In this document: positions 1 through 7,419 of the stretch, in pieces
Layout: each line of letters begins with the position of its first letter
Numbering within the stretch: the stretch's first letter is position 1
DNA from: Chloroflexota bacterium
GTDB taxonomy: Bacteria > Chloroflexota > Anaerolineae > Anaerolineales > Villigracilaceae
Assembly: GCA_016191985.1 (NCBI GenBank)
Contig: JACPVB010000251.1
Coordinates: 1-9,491 of the forward strand
Direction of reading: 5' to 3'
DNA length: 9,491 nucleotides
Position numbers and translations under genes: made by a program
Notes under the pieces: generated by a model
Seen by the model: the letters and a program-made list of their open reading frames with translations, nothing else
Databases searched by the model: none
Told to the model about the DNA's origin: nothing

Positions 1-1818
1 GCCTTCAAGGAACTCGAAGCGGAATCCAAGAAACTTCAAGCCATTTCACACCCCAACATAACCAAATATCTGGGAGTGTTTCAAACCCCCACCCTTGCCT
101 TTCTGCTGGAAGAATGGGTGGACGGCCCATCCCTGCAAACCATCCTTGAACACGCGCCCGTCCCCGTAAACGAAGCGCTCATTTATGCAAAGGCAATTTG
201 CAACGCGCTCGAAGCCCTTCACAAGCACAAGTATGTACACCTCAACCTTACGCCAGACTTAATTCGAGTCAACAAGGTTGGTGAAATATTCATCAGCGGC
301 ATTGCAAACGCCGGCGGGATCAACAAGCAACAAAAAGGACACTCGGCTAAATATCCGCCGCTTTACAATTCTCCAGAACAAATCCAAAACCAGCCGCTCG
401 GCGCTGCGGCGGATATATACGCGCTGGCGGTCATGCTCTATGAGCTTGTCACCGGCTTTTGGATCAATGGCAGGCACGCGCCTAAAACAAACGAGGCCAT
501 TCGCAAAATTCATCTGGAGCTAATTCCACCCGTGCCGATTTCAATAAATAAACAAATCCCCGATCATTTCTCGCGCATGATCCTTTGGGCGCTTCGTAAA
601 AACCCTGAGGAAAGACTCAAGACCACGACGGAATTGCTCTCGTCCCTTGCGCTTGCGGCGCATGTGTCTGTGGATGAAATTCCGCTTCGCGCCAGGCCGA
701 TCATTGCTCCTGTTACCTCGGCAGTCCTTGGCGAATGGCAGTTCCTGCCCCCGCCCAAACCAAACATCCTCGCCGACGACACCCCTCCGCTGGAAGACCG
801 CCTCGCCACCATTTCAGTTCCGAAAAAGAAAAAATCGCGCGTTGGCGTGATTCCTGTTTTTGTTTTTACGTTGCTTGCGGGTTTTCTCTCGCTCTTTTGG
901 TTTGTGCGTCCAGTTGAAACTCCGCTCGCTACACCGGAACCATCCACGCCCTTCGCCGCAGACTATACTCCGCCGCCCACGTTCACTCCCCTCCCCAAAC
1001 CCACAGACCCGCACGGCGGACGCATCGCCTTTACCTGCACCCGTGGAGATTACAACCAACTCTGCATGATCAACCGCGACGGCAGCGGACTCACACAATT
1101 AACCGATATGGAAGCCAGCAATTATTACCCCATCTTTACACCGGATGGCGGATCCCTTTTATTTGCGTCCAACCGCAATGGCCCATTTGACCTTTATCTT
1201 TTAATGTTTAGCGAAAAGCAATTATTCCAAATTACTGAAAATGTCGGCAACGTCGTCTCGCCAGATTATTCCCCCGATGGGCGCAGGATCGTCTTTGCAA
1301 ACCGCGCAGGCGACGGCCCAACCTCCATCTGGATGGTGAATGCGGATGGGTTGAATCCACGGCTGGTTTATACAGGCACAGGTGATATTGTGGCAACTGC
1401 CTGGTCAGCGGATGGGGAAAAGATCGCGTATGCCATGTCTGTGGGAGTGCCGCAGGAGTATGAAATCTTCACGATGGATTCGGATGGGCGAAACCACGTC
1501 CACATTTCACAGGGATTGCAGGGCATCGGCGGCAGCGTAGATTGGTCGCCTGATGGAAATTTTCTTTTGATCTATGCAGGCCCATTTGGAGACAAGGATA
1601 TTTTTAAACTGGATGCCGTGAATGGAAATGCCATTCAACTTACAGATGGCGGAAACAACGCGGGAGCATCCTACTCACCGGATGGTTTGTATATTGTGTT
1701 TAATTCCATGCGGAACAACGACCAGGCGGATTTGTACATCATGCGGGCGGATGGGACAAACCAGGTTCAGCTAACCAACCACCCCGAACCAGACTGGGGT
1801 CCGCAGTGGGTTGAGTAA
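1..1818 (+). CDS. Transmembrane kinase-like (probable pseudokinase) protein with PD40/WD40-like beta propeller, 5'-truncated
   Basis: The reading frame is open from the first base, so the true start and most of the kinase N-lobe lie upstream; 605 residues are visible. Residues 1-218 are a Ser/Thr kinase fold: an alpha-C segment with Glu8 before SHPNI, a hinge near EEWVDG, an activation-segment YNSPEQ (122-127) and an alpha-F ADIYAL with Asp138. The catalytic core is degenerate. HRD is HLN (80-82), the loop Lys is Thr84, the loop Asn is Leu87, and ISG (98-100) stands where DFG is expected. A basic PKKKKSR stretch precedes one membrane helix (about 281-303), placing the kinase-like part inside the cell. 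A Pro/Thr-rich linker (about 304-335) follows. Six TolB/PD40-type repeats with YSPDG-like motifs (about 337-605) form a probable extracytoplasmic propeller. In the family such proteins are receptor kinases; here phosphotransfer is doubtful and a scaffold or allosteric sensor role is inferred. No convincing terminator follows. Confidence 0.85.
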   Translation, partial: AFKELEAESKKLQAISHPNITKYLGVFQTPTLAFLLEEWVDGPSLQTILEHAPVPVNEALIYAKAICNALEALHKHKYVHLNLTPDLIRVNKVGEIFISGIANAGGINKQQKGHSAKYPPLYNSPEQIQNQPLGAAADIYALAVMLYELVTGFWINGRHAPKTNEAIRKIHLELIPPVPISINKQIPDHFSRMILWALRKNPEERLKTTTELLSSLALAAHVSVDEIPLRARPIIAPVTSAVLGEWQFLPPPKPNILADDTPPLEDRLATISVPKKKKSRVGVIPVFVFTLLAGFLSLFWFVRPVETPLATPEPSTPFAADYTPPPTFTPLPKPTDPHGGRIAFTCTRGDYNQLCMINRDGSGLTQLTDMEASNYYPIFTPDGGSLLFASNRNGPFDLYLLMFSEKQLFQITENVGNVVSPDYSPDGRRIVFANRAGDGPTSIWMVNADGLNPRLVYTGTGDIVATAWSADGEKIAYAMSVGVPQEYEIFTMDSDGRNHVHISQGLQGIGGSVDWSPDGNFLLIYAGPFGDKDIFKLDAVNGNAIQLTDGGNNAGASYSPDGLYIVFNSMRNNDQADLYIMRADGTNQVQLTNHPEPDWGPQWVE

Positions 1819-2008
1819 TTTTCAGCCAATGACCATGCCCAATGGGCAGAATCAAGTATCGGCGGAGGGAGAGGCGTTTTTTATCTTCTTAAAACAGCCA
1901 TAACATTTTTGCAGTAAGATCAGGCGCGCAGGTTATTTTATGAATTACGGGAGGAAATTCAGTGACAAATCATTAACAAAAAAAGTGCATTTCGCATGAC
2001 AAAAAACC

Positions 2009-2036
2009 TTTACATGCGGAATATTTAATGTATTAT
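2009..2036 (+). promoter_or_regulatory. Sigma70-type promoter for the SET-domain gene
   Basis: TTTACA (2009-2014) and TATTAT (2031-2036) each match the sigma70 consensus at five of six positions and are 16 bases apart. Transcription would start near 2043, giving a leader of about 80 bases before the ATG at 2124. An imperfect inverted repeat, TTCGCATG (1991-1998) and CATGCGGAA (2013-2021), overlaps the -35 box and could be an operator; no regulator is identified. Confidence 0.5.
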
Positions 2037-2049
2037 TGAAAAACCAATG

Positions 2050-2083
2050 GCGTTTTTCCCGGCTCGACCACCGGGAGAGGCGC
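2050..2083 (+). promoter_or_regulatory. 5'-leader hairpin upstream of the SET-domain gene
   Basis: Bases 2050-2062 pair with 2071-2083 to form a 13-bp stem (three G-U pairs) around the 8-base loop CTCGACCA. The CCCGG/CCGGG top is the strongest part. The stem lies between the predicted transcription start and the ribosome binding site. There is no T-run after it, so it is not an intrinsic terminator. A role in mRNA stability or translation control is possible but unproven, and it matches no riboswitch class I recognise. Confidence 0.45.
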
Positions 2084-2109
2084 TGTTCATCTTTAATCCA
2101 CATATTGAA

Positions 2110-2123
2110 AGGAAGTTATATGA
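2110..2123 (+). promoter_or_regulatory. Ribosome binding site deciding the SET-gene start
   Basis: AGGAAG (2110-2115) lies 8 bases before the ATG at 2124, a normal spacing. A second ATG at 2120, in another frame and only 4 bases from the motif, opens a 12-codon reading frame (2120-2158) ending in TAA. The 2124 start is chosen because its spacing is better and it leads into the conserved SET domain. Confidence 0.6.
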
Positions 2124-2708
2124 ATGTCCAAGCAGCCAAGTTCCTATCTGTCTTCTAAGTTGGAAGGCCGCCCGAAGGCCGATGGCAGTGGAAACGGAAT
2201 CTATTCGTTAGTGCCCATCCAAAAGGGTGAGCTCGTAGCCGTTTTCGGGGGCGTCGTTTATGAATGGGACGCCTTTATTCACCTTCCTGACCGTGAGCGC
2301 AGTTTATGTATCCAGGTGGAAGATCGTCATTTCCTGGTGCCGCGCCCCATTGGTGAAGGAGATTATGTCAATCACTCGTGTAATCCGAATGCAGGTCTTT
2401 CGGGCCAGATTGGACTCGTTGCAATGCGAGACATTGAAATCGGCGAGGAAGTTTGTTTTGACTATGCCATGAGCGACACCATGCCCTACGATGAATTTGA
2501 TTGCGGGTGTGGAGCCGTAACCTGCCGTGGGAAAGTAACCGGCAATGACTGGCAGAGGCCGGAGCTTCAGAAACGCTATGCGGGCTTTTTCTCACCGCAT
2601 GTTCAGCGCAAAATCGATGCACATCGTGCGGAGGGACGCGCCTTCGAACGTGGGATGCGGAAGGCTCCGAAATACGTTTCACCCGTCACAGCTCCAGCGT
2701 ACGAGTAA
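2124..2708 (+). CDS. SET domain-containing protein-lysine N-methyltransferase
   Basis: This 194-residue protein should transfer methyl groups from S-adenosylmethionine to lysine side chains of a protein; its substrate is unknown. SET landmarks appear in the usual order: GNGIYS (23-28, the GxG cofactor loop), YVNHSCNPN (81-89, cofactor and pseudoknot motif), and EEVCFDY (108-114, containing the catalytic Tyr114). A post-SET cluster CGCGAVTC (127-134) has the CxCx4C spacing and, with Cys86 of NHSC, could bind one structural zinc. The last ~55 residues are rich in Arg, Lys and His and may guide substrate or nucleic-acid contact. There is no signal peptide or membrane helix, so it is cytosolic. 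The gene has its own promoter and terminator and appears monocistronic. It is short compared with eukaryotic SET enzymes, as is usual for bacterial single-domain members. Confidence 0.9.
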   Translation: MSKQPSSYLSSKLEGRPKADGSGNGIYSLVPIQKGELVAVFGGVVYEWDAFIHLPDRERSLCIQVEDRHFLVPRPIGEGDYVNHSCNPNAGLSGQIGLVAMRDIEIGEEVCFDYAMSDTMPYDEFDCGCGAVTCRGKVTGNDWQRPELQKRYAGFFSPHVQRKIDAHRAEGRAFERGMRKAPKYVSPVTAPAYE

Positions 2709-2714
2709 AAACCC

Positions 2715-2748
2715 AAACAGCCCTGCATTTCGCGGGGCTGTTTTTATT
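2715..2748 (+). terminator. Rho-independent terminator after the SET-domain gene
   Basis: AAACAGCCCTGC (2715-2726) pairs with GCGGGGCTGTTT (2732-2743), with one T-G pair, around a five-base loop. The T-rich run TTTTTATTT follows directly at 2741. It begins 6 bases after the stop codon. The A-rich 5' side could also give some termination on the other strand. Confidence 0.88.
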
Positions 2749-2763
2749 TGGAATTTGTACGCT

Positions 2764-2969
2764 GTAAAGCAAGTCTATTGCAGATTAACAAATTAACCTG
2801 ACAATAAATCTTCGCGCTGAGCGGAGCGAGCGTACGCTGCGAGCGCAGTCGAAGCGCAGGCCTTGGCTGCAAGACGTCTCGACTGCGGCCCTCGGCGTGC
2901 ACTCAGGCCTCCGCTCGACGCGAATGGATTGCTAGATTTAATTGTAAAAATACAATAGACTTGCTTTAC
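2764..2969. repeat. Palindromic intergenic repeat element, copy 1
   Basis: The 206-bp element is bounded by a perfect 17-bp inverted repeat, GTAAAGCAAGTCTATTG (2764-2780) and its complement (2953-2969). The imperfect palindrome continues inward: AT-rich arms ending in ACAATAAATC on the left and GGATTGCTAGATTTAATTGT (2926-2945) on the right. The GC-rich core carries CTGAGCGGAG (2817-2826), GAGCGCAGTCGAAGCGCAGG (2841-2860) and CTCCGCTC (2909-2916). It shares these core and arm sequences with the element at 8188-8373. It has no coding capacity, so if mobile it would be a MITE- or REP-like passenger. I see no clear target-site duplication. It fills most of the 2709-3081 gap. Confidence 0.8.
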
Positions 2970-3050
2970 GGGCACACAGCCTGCTGTATTCGGTCCGTTC
3001 GAGTTAGGAAAGAGCAAGGAAACGGGAACTTTTGAGCCGGGCTGTTGTTA

Positions 3051-3056
3051 TATAAT
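3051..3056 (+). promoter_or_regulatory. -10 box of the cyclase gene promoter
   Basis: A perfect TATAAT lies 25 bases before the ATG at 3082. There is no good -35 box at 16-18 bases; TTGAGC (3032-3037) is only 13 bases away. Transcription would start near 3062-3064, giving a leader of about 20 bases. The leader contains no Shine-Dalgarno motif. Confidence 0.45.
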
Positions 3057-3081
3057 ACAAATATTATCAATACGTCTCCAA

Positions 3082-6000
3082 ATGCCAAAAGCGACTCTTG
3101 ATTTCTTTATTCCAGAAGATAGAAGACAGGCCTTGTTGAAGGGGGAGACGCTGCCGATACATTCGCACGGGGCGGTGTTATTTGCAGATTTATCCGGTTT
3201 CACAAAACTTACCAGTGACCTTTCCACCCAGCTCGGTCCGCAGCGCGGAGCGGAGGAATTGACGCGCCAGCTTGACCCAATTTATACCGAATTGATCGGG
3301 GCGATTCACAATTACGGCGGCAGCGTGGTGGATATTTCCGGCGATGGATTTACCTGTTGGTTCAACCAGGACCGTGGGGGGCGAGCCGCTTCCTGTGCCA
3401 TAGTGATGCAAAGAATTATGAAGCAGTATGAGATGATAAAAATCTCTTCCCTGTCTTCGTTCTCTCTTGGGATCAAGATTGCCATTTCGGTTGGCCCTGT
3501 GCAAAGATTCCTGGTCGGCGATGCGAATATCCAGCTTTTGGAGGCGTTGGCGGGACGAGAACTTTTGCGAGTGGTAGAGGCGCAGGAACTGATTGACAGG
3601 GGAGAAATTGCGGTTTACGAGGCGGTATTTGAGGAAATCAAAGAGCAGGTTGAACGCGTTTCCTGGAGGCAGGCCAGGGATGGCGCGCGAATTGCGGTCT
3701 TTGAAAATCTTTCCGAACTGGCAGAGCCGCATCCCTGGCCTGTCACTGCGAGTTTGGATATCAATGTTGCAAAACAGTGGGTGTTCCGTCCCATTTACGA
3801 AAGGATCGCGGAGGGAGAGATCGAGTTCCTGACCGAACTGCGGCTGGCCGTGCCCATGTTCGTCAAGTTCAGCGGCATCGATTACGACCATGACAAGATG
3901 GCGGGGCAAAAACTGGATCAGTTTATTCGATCTGTGCAGGGAGTTTTAGCGAGGTACGAGGGGTATCTTTGCAATTTAACCATCGGCGACAAGGGCAGTA
4001 ATTTATATATCGTCTTTGGAGCGCCGATTGCCCATGAAGACAGCATTGACCGCGCACTGGCAGCCGCTTTGCGAATTAAGTCCGAAGTCCATGCGCTTGG
4101 ATTCATTGAAGAAATCCAGGTTGGGTTGACGCACGGCCCGGTCTGGGCGGGTGCACATGGCGGCCAAATGGCGCGGACCTACAGCGCCATGGGAGCAGAG
4201 GTCAACCTGGCGGCGCGGCTGATGAGCCATGCAAAGCCGGGTCAAATTTTAGTTTCGCCGCACGTGGCGGAACTGGCCTCGAATTACTCCTTCCTGCCAC
4301 AGGCTCCCATAGAATTCAAAGGCATTGAAAAACCAATGTCTCCTTCGCTGCTGACAGGTAGGATGAAAATACAAGCTGATACCACCACAAAGAGCATCAT
4401 CCTTGGGCGGGAGTTGGAACGTAAAATTCTCAGCCAAAAGTTATTGGACGTGGTGGATTCAAAAAATGCGCCTGGAACCATAATCATCGAAGGGGAAGCC
4501 GGGATTGGGAAATCGCGGTTATTATCGTTTTTCTCCGAGCAGGCGCTGGGGAATGGGGTAAAAGTTTTAGCCGGGCAGGCAGACCCTGTTGAAATGACCA
4601 CGCAGTATTTTGCGATCAAGTCCATCCTGGATGCCTTGTTCGAAATTTCCGAGCTTGACGATCAACAGTCCATTCAAAACAAGGTTTTATCCGCGCTTCG
4701 AGATGACGAATTTCTGATAAACCGCGCGCCATTGTTAAATGACATACTCCCCGTACATCTGCAAGATAATGAGCTAACCAGCCAGATGAAAGGGGAAGCC
4801 AGAGCCACCAGTACCCGCGAGGTGCTATTACGCATCCTGCAAAATTCACTGTCTCAAAGCAACAAGGCCGTCCCTTCTGTTATTCTTTTCGACGATGCAC
4901 ATTGGCTGGACGCCGCCACCTGGGCATTGATCGGGTACATCAACCGCGAGCTGGCATCCATATTACTGGTGATCGCCACGCGCCCCATCACAGAGGATGA
5001 AACCTCCGCACAAATTGTGGATGAATTTAATCGCATCACCTCGAACCCAAACACGCAGCACTTTCAACTCGCCAACCTCTCCCCCCAGGATACAACGGAA
5101 CTCGTCTCACGGAAGCTGGGCGTAAAGCACATCCCTGACTCTGTGCTTGAATTCATACAGGCGAGAGCACAGGGGAATCCCTTCTTCTCGGAGGAAATCG
5201 CGTATGCGCTGCGCGATTCAAGGATCATCAATATTCAAAACGACATGGTCATGATCGAGCATACTGCCGAGGAGTTGGCGAGGATCGATTTCCCGGAAAC
5301 AGTTCAAGGCGTGATCACGAGGCGCGTTGACCGACTGCCAGCGCCTCATCAATTGACCTTGAAAGTGGCCAGCGTCATCGGCAGGATCTTCATCCTGAAC
5401 ATGCTTGCCAATGTGCACCCCGCCAAGGTGGATACCTCCATTCTGACGGAATATCTGCAAAACCTTACCCAGCAGGGAATCACAGACCTGGAGTCGTTCG
5501 ACCCTGAGCTTACCTACTTATTCAAGCATGTGATCTTTCAGGAAGTTGTGTATAACCTGTTGACTTTCAACCAGCGCAAGCAGCTTCATTGCGCCATTGC
5601 TGAATGGTACGAAAGAAACTATGCAAACGATCTTAGGCCGCATTATTCCCGCCTTGCGCACCATTGGCTGAAAGGTGAAAAGAACGACAAAGCCATCCAC
5701 TACCTGGAGAAGGCGGCTGAACAATCGCTGAAGCTGTATTCAAACGAAGATGTCATCCGCTTCATCGATATCGCCCTTGAGTTGGATAAGACGGAGGCAG
5801 GGAATCATGCAGCGGAGAAAATCATTCAACGGGCGCGCTGGCAGCGCATGCTCGGCGTAGCCTGTATCAGGCTTGGCAAATTGAAGGAATCGGAGGCGCA
5901 TCTATCGCAGGCGTTGACGCTGCTTGGGAATCCATTGCCAAAATCCGCCTTTGCCACGATGGCCTATTTGTTGAAAGAATTGGGGGTGCAAATTCTCCAC

Positions 6001-7215
6001 CGCATGTTCCCCAACCGACCAATGGGAAAACTATCCGCCACTCGACAAAAAGTGGTGGAAGAACTGGCGCGTATCGAAATCGAGCATGTTTATTATTTCT
6101 CCCAGAATACCACCTTACTGGCATGGAGCATGCTTCGACGGCTCAATCTTGCGGAACAGGTTGGCATGCTCGATTCGATGGTGGAGGGATATGGCAATCT
6201 GCAAATGATCACCGGCCTTGCCCGGTTGGATAGTATCTATCAGACGTACAAAAAGCTGGGGGAAGATATCCTTGCAAAAACCAACGATGCGCCCGGAAGG
6301 ATTTTTGTGATGCTGCGCGAAGGTGTTGTCCGCTTCATTCGCTGCGAATGGGAACAGGCGGGTGAAACTCTGGAAGGCGGCCTTCACCTGGCGGATCAAC
6401 TCGGAGATATACGCACCTGGTCCGAGTTGATAGCATCGCTCGCGACAAGCCTGCACTTGCAGGGTCAATTTGAAAAAAGCCTGGAACGCTGGCAGGAACA
6501 ATATCAAAAAGTCTCACGCTCCGACAACCCACAAAGCGAGGCATGGGGGTTGTACGGCCAGGGACATAACCTGCTCATGCTCGGCAAAACAGACGAAGCG
6601 ATTCAACTCATTGAAGCCAGCATCAATATCCCCATGAAAAACGCGGACGATAAAATCCTGAATACTTCCCGTTTCGGGGCATTGAGCCTGGCGTATCAGC
6701 GCGCCGGCAGGTACGACCTTGCATGGGAAAACATCCTTGTCTATCAACATCATGCGCCATCCAGGCCAGGCCCTGCCAGCGCCATGCACGAGCACGCCTC
6801 TGTATGTGACGCGACCATCGCCCTGTGGAAAAATCTTCGGGATGGTCAATTCCAGTTGGAAGACGGACAAAGGGAACATCTTGAGCAGACGTTTCATAAG
6901 ATTCCCGTCATTATGAAGGCATTGAACCAGCTTGCCATCAACCAAGCCAAATGCCACCTTTACAACGGCATCTACCATGAGCTGACAGGCAAAAGAGAAA
7001 AAGCGGAAACTGAATTCTTGAAATGTATTGAATTGGCCGAGGCCAACCGTCAGCCGTATGATTTGGGGCGCGGATATTATGAATTGGGACTGCTCATGGA
7101 GTCACAGGAAGGGCAGGGGTATCTCGAACAAGCGAGGAAGATTTTCAAGGAACTGCTCACGCCCTACGAATTAGAACAGGCTGAAATTGCGCTCAGCAAG
7201 CGGCATGGAATGTAA
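3082..7215 (+). CDS. Soluble adenylyl cyclase-like protein: tandem class III cyclase domains, P-loop ATPase, TPR-like tail
   Basis: This 1377-residue cytosolic protein probably makes cAMP from ATP. Cyclase domain C1 (about 28-210) has FADLSGF with Asp36 and SGDGF with Asp88, the expected metal-binding pair, but lacks the NxxxR motif. Domain C2 (about 250-425) lacks the metal Asp (FVKFSG, Lys262) but has IGDKG with Lys304 and YSAMGAEVNLAAR with Ser368, Asn375 and Arg379, matching adenine-binding and transition-state positions. One composite site between C1 and C2 is therefore expected. An ATPase of the AAA_16/NACHT-like type follows, with Walker A GEAGIGKS (471-478) and Walker B VILFDDAHWLD (600-610). 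The remainder (about 850-1377) is helical with TPR-like repeats. Domain order and local motifs resemble mammalian soluble adenylyl cyclase (ADCY10). The ATG at 3082 is the only plausible start, as C1 begins about 28 residues later; it lacks a Shine-Dalgarno motif. There are no membrane helices or frameshifts. Guanylyl cyclase activity or an inactive enzyme cannot be excluded. Confidence 0.9.
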   Translation: MPKATLDFFIPEDRRQALLKGETLPIHSHGAVLFADLSGFTKLTSDLSTQLGPQRGAEELTRQLDPIYTELIGAIHNYGGSVVDISGDGFTCWFNQDRGGRAASCAIVMQRIMKQYEMIKISSLSSFSLGIKIAISVGPVQRFLVGDANIQLLEALAGRELLRVVEAQELIDRGEIAVYEAVFEEIKEQVERVSWRQARDGARIAVFENLSELAEPHPWPVTASLDINVAKQWVFRPIYERIAEGEIEFLTELRLAVPMFVKFSGIDYDHDKMAGQKLDQFIRSVQGVLARYEGYLCNLTIGDKGSNLYIVFGAPIAHEDSIDRALAAALRIKSEVHALGFIEEIQVGLTHGPVWAGAHGGQMARTYSAMGAEVNLAARLMSHAKPGQILVSPHVAELASNYSFLPQAPIEFKGIEKPMSPSLLTGRMKIQADTTTKSIILGRELERKILSQKLLDVVDSKNAPGTIIIEGEAGIGKSRLLSFFSEQALGNGVKVLAGQADPVEMTTQYFAIKSILDALFEISELDDQQSIQNKVLSALRDDEFLINRAPLLNDILPVHLQDNELTSQMKGEARATSTREVLLRILQNSLSQSNKAVPSVILFDDAHWLDAATWALIGYINRELASILLVIATRPITEDETSAQIVDEFNRITSNPNTQHFQLANLSPQDTTELVSRKLGVKHIPDSVLEFIQARAQGNPFFSEEIAYALRDSRIINIQNDMVMIEHTAEELARIDFPETVQGVITRRVDRLPAPHQLTLKVASVIGRIFILNMLANVHPAKVDTSILTEYLQNLTQQGITDLESFDPELTYLFKHVIFQEVVYNLLTFNQRKQLHCAIAEWYERNYANDLRPHYSRLAHHWLKGEKNDKAIHYLEKAAEQSLKLYSNEDVIRFIDIALELDKTEAGNHAAEKIIQRARWQRMLGVACIRLGKLKESEAHLSQALTLLGNPLPKSAFATMAYLLKELGVQILHRMFPNRPMGKLSATRQKVVEELARIEIEHVYYFSQNTTLLAWSMLRRLNLAEQVGMLDSMVEGYGNLQMITGLARLDSIYQTYKKLGEDILAKTNDAPGRIFVMLREGVVRFIRCEWEQAGETLEGGLHLADQLGDIRTWSELIASLATSLHLQGQFEKSLERWQEQYQKVSRSDNPQSEAWGLYGQGHNLLMLGKTDEAIQLIEASINIPMKNADDKILNTSRFGALSLAYQRAGRYDLAWENILVYQHHAPSRPGPASAMHEHASVCDATIALWKNLRDGQFQLEDGQREHLEQTFHKIPVIMKALNQLAINQAKCHLYNGIYHELTGKREKAETEFLKCIELAEANRQPYDLGRGYYELGLLMESQEGQGYLEQARKIFKELLTPYELEQAEIALSKRHGM

Positions 7216-7314
7216 TTCCCGCAATAATGATTTTGGTTCTCCCGTTTCTGGCAAGATAACCGTCCGTTCAAATTAAAAACTGGAGAGCCGTAAATTTTAG
7301 GCGCAGGCGCAAAA

Positions 7315-7375
7315 GTAGGGACACAGCGAAACCGGTTTATGGTCAAAATCATGAATCGACTCGCTGTGTCCCTAC
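7315..7375. repeat. 15-bp perfect inverted repeat in the convergent spacer
   Basis: GTAGGGACACAGCGA (7315-7329) and its exact complement TCGCTGTGTCCCTAC (7361-7375) flank a 31-base spacer, which begins inside a second palindrome, AAACCGGTTT (7329-7338). It lies between the converging cyclase and membrane-protein genes. No T-run follows on either strand, so it is not a classical terminator. It could be a small palindromic repeat or a transcription barrier. The rest of 7216-7419 shows nothing else I can name. Confidence 0.7.
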
Positions 7376-7419
7376 GAATCTGTATCTATCGCCTGTCTCA
7401 TAATTCTGTAAATTTGCGT

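Noticed and set aside
1836..1882. TGCCC-AAT-GGGCA hairpin and later T-run as a terminator for the first gene
   Set aside because: The stem is only 5 bp and the T-run at 1877 lies about 28 bases downstream with no stem directly before it.
2764..2969. Palindromic region considered as a CRISPR array or insertion sequence
   Set aside because: There is no regular repeat-spacer pattern and no transposase frame; it is one large imperfect palindrome.
2976..2987. ACAGC-CT-GCTGT dyad as an operator
   Set aside because: It is short, lies about 65 bases before the -10 box, and matches no binding motif I can name with confidence.
3190..3909. A 239-codon minus-strand open frame
   Set aside because: It is fully antisense to the conserved cyclase domains, with no recognisable motif.
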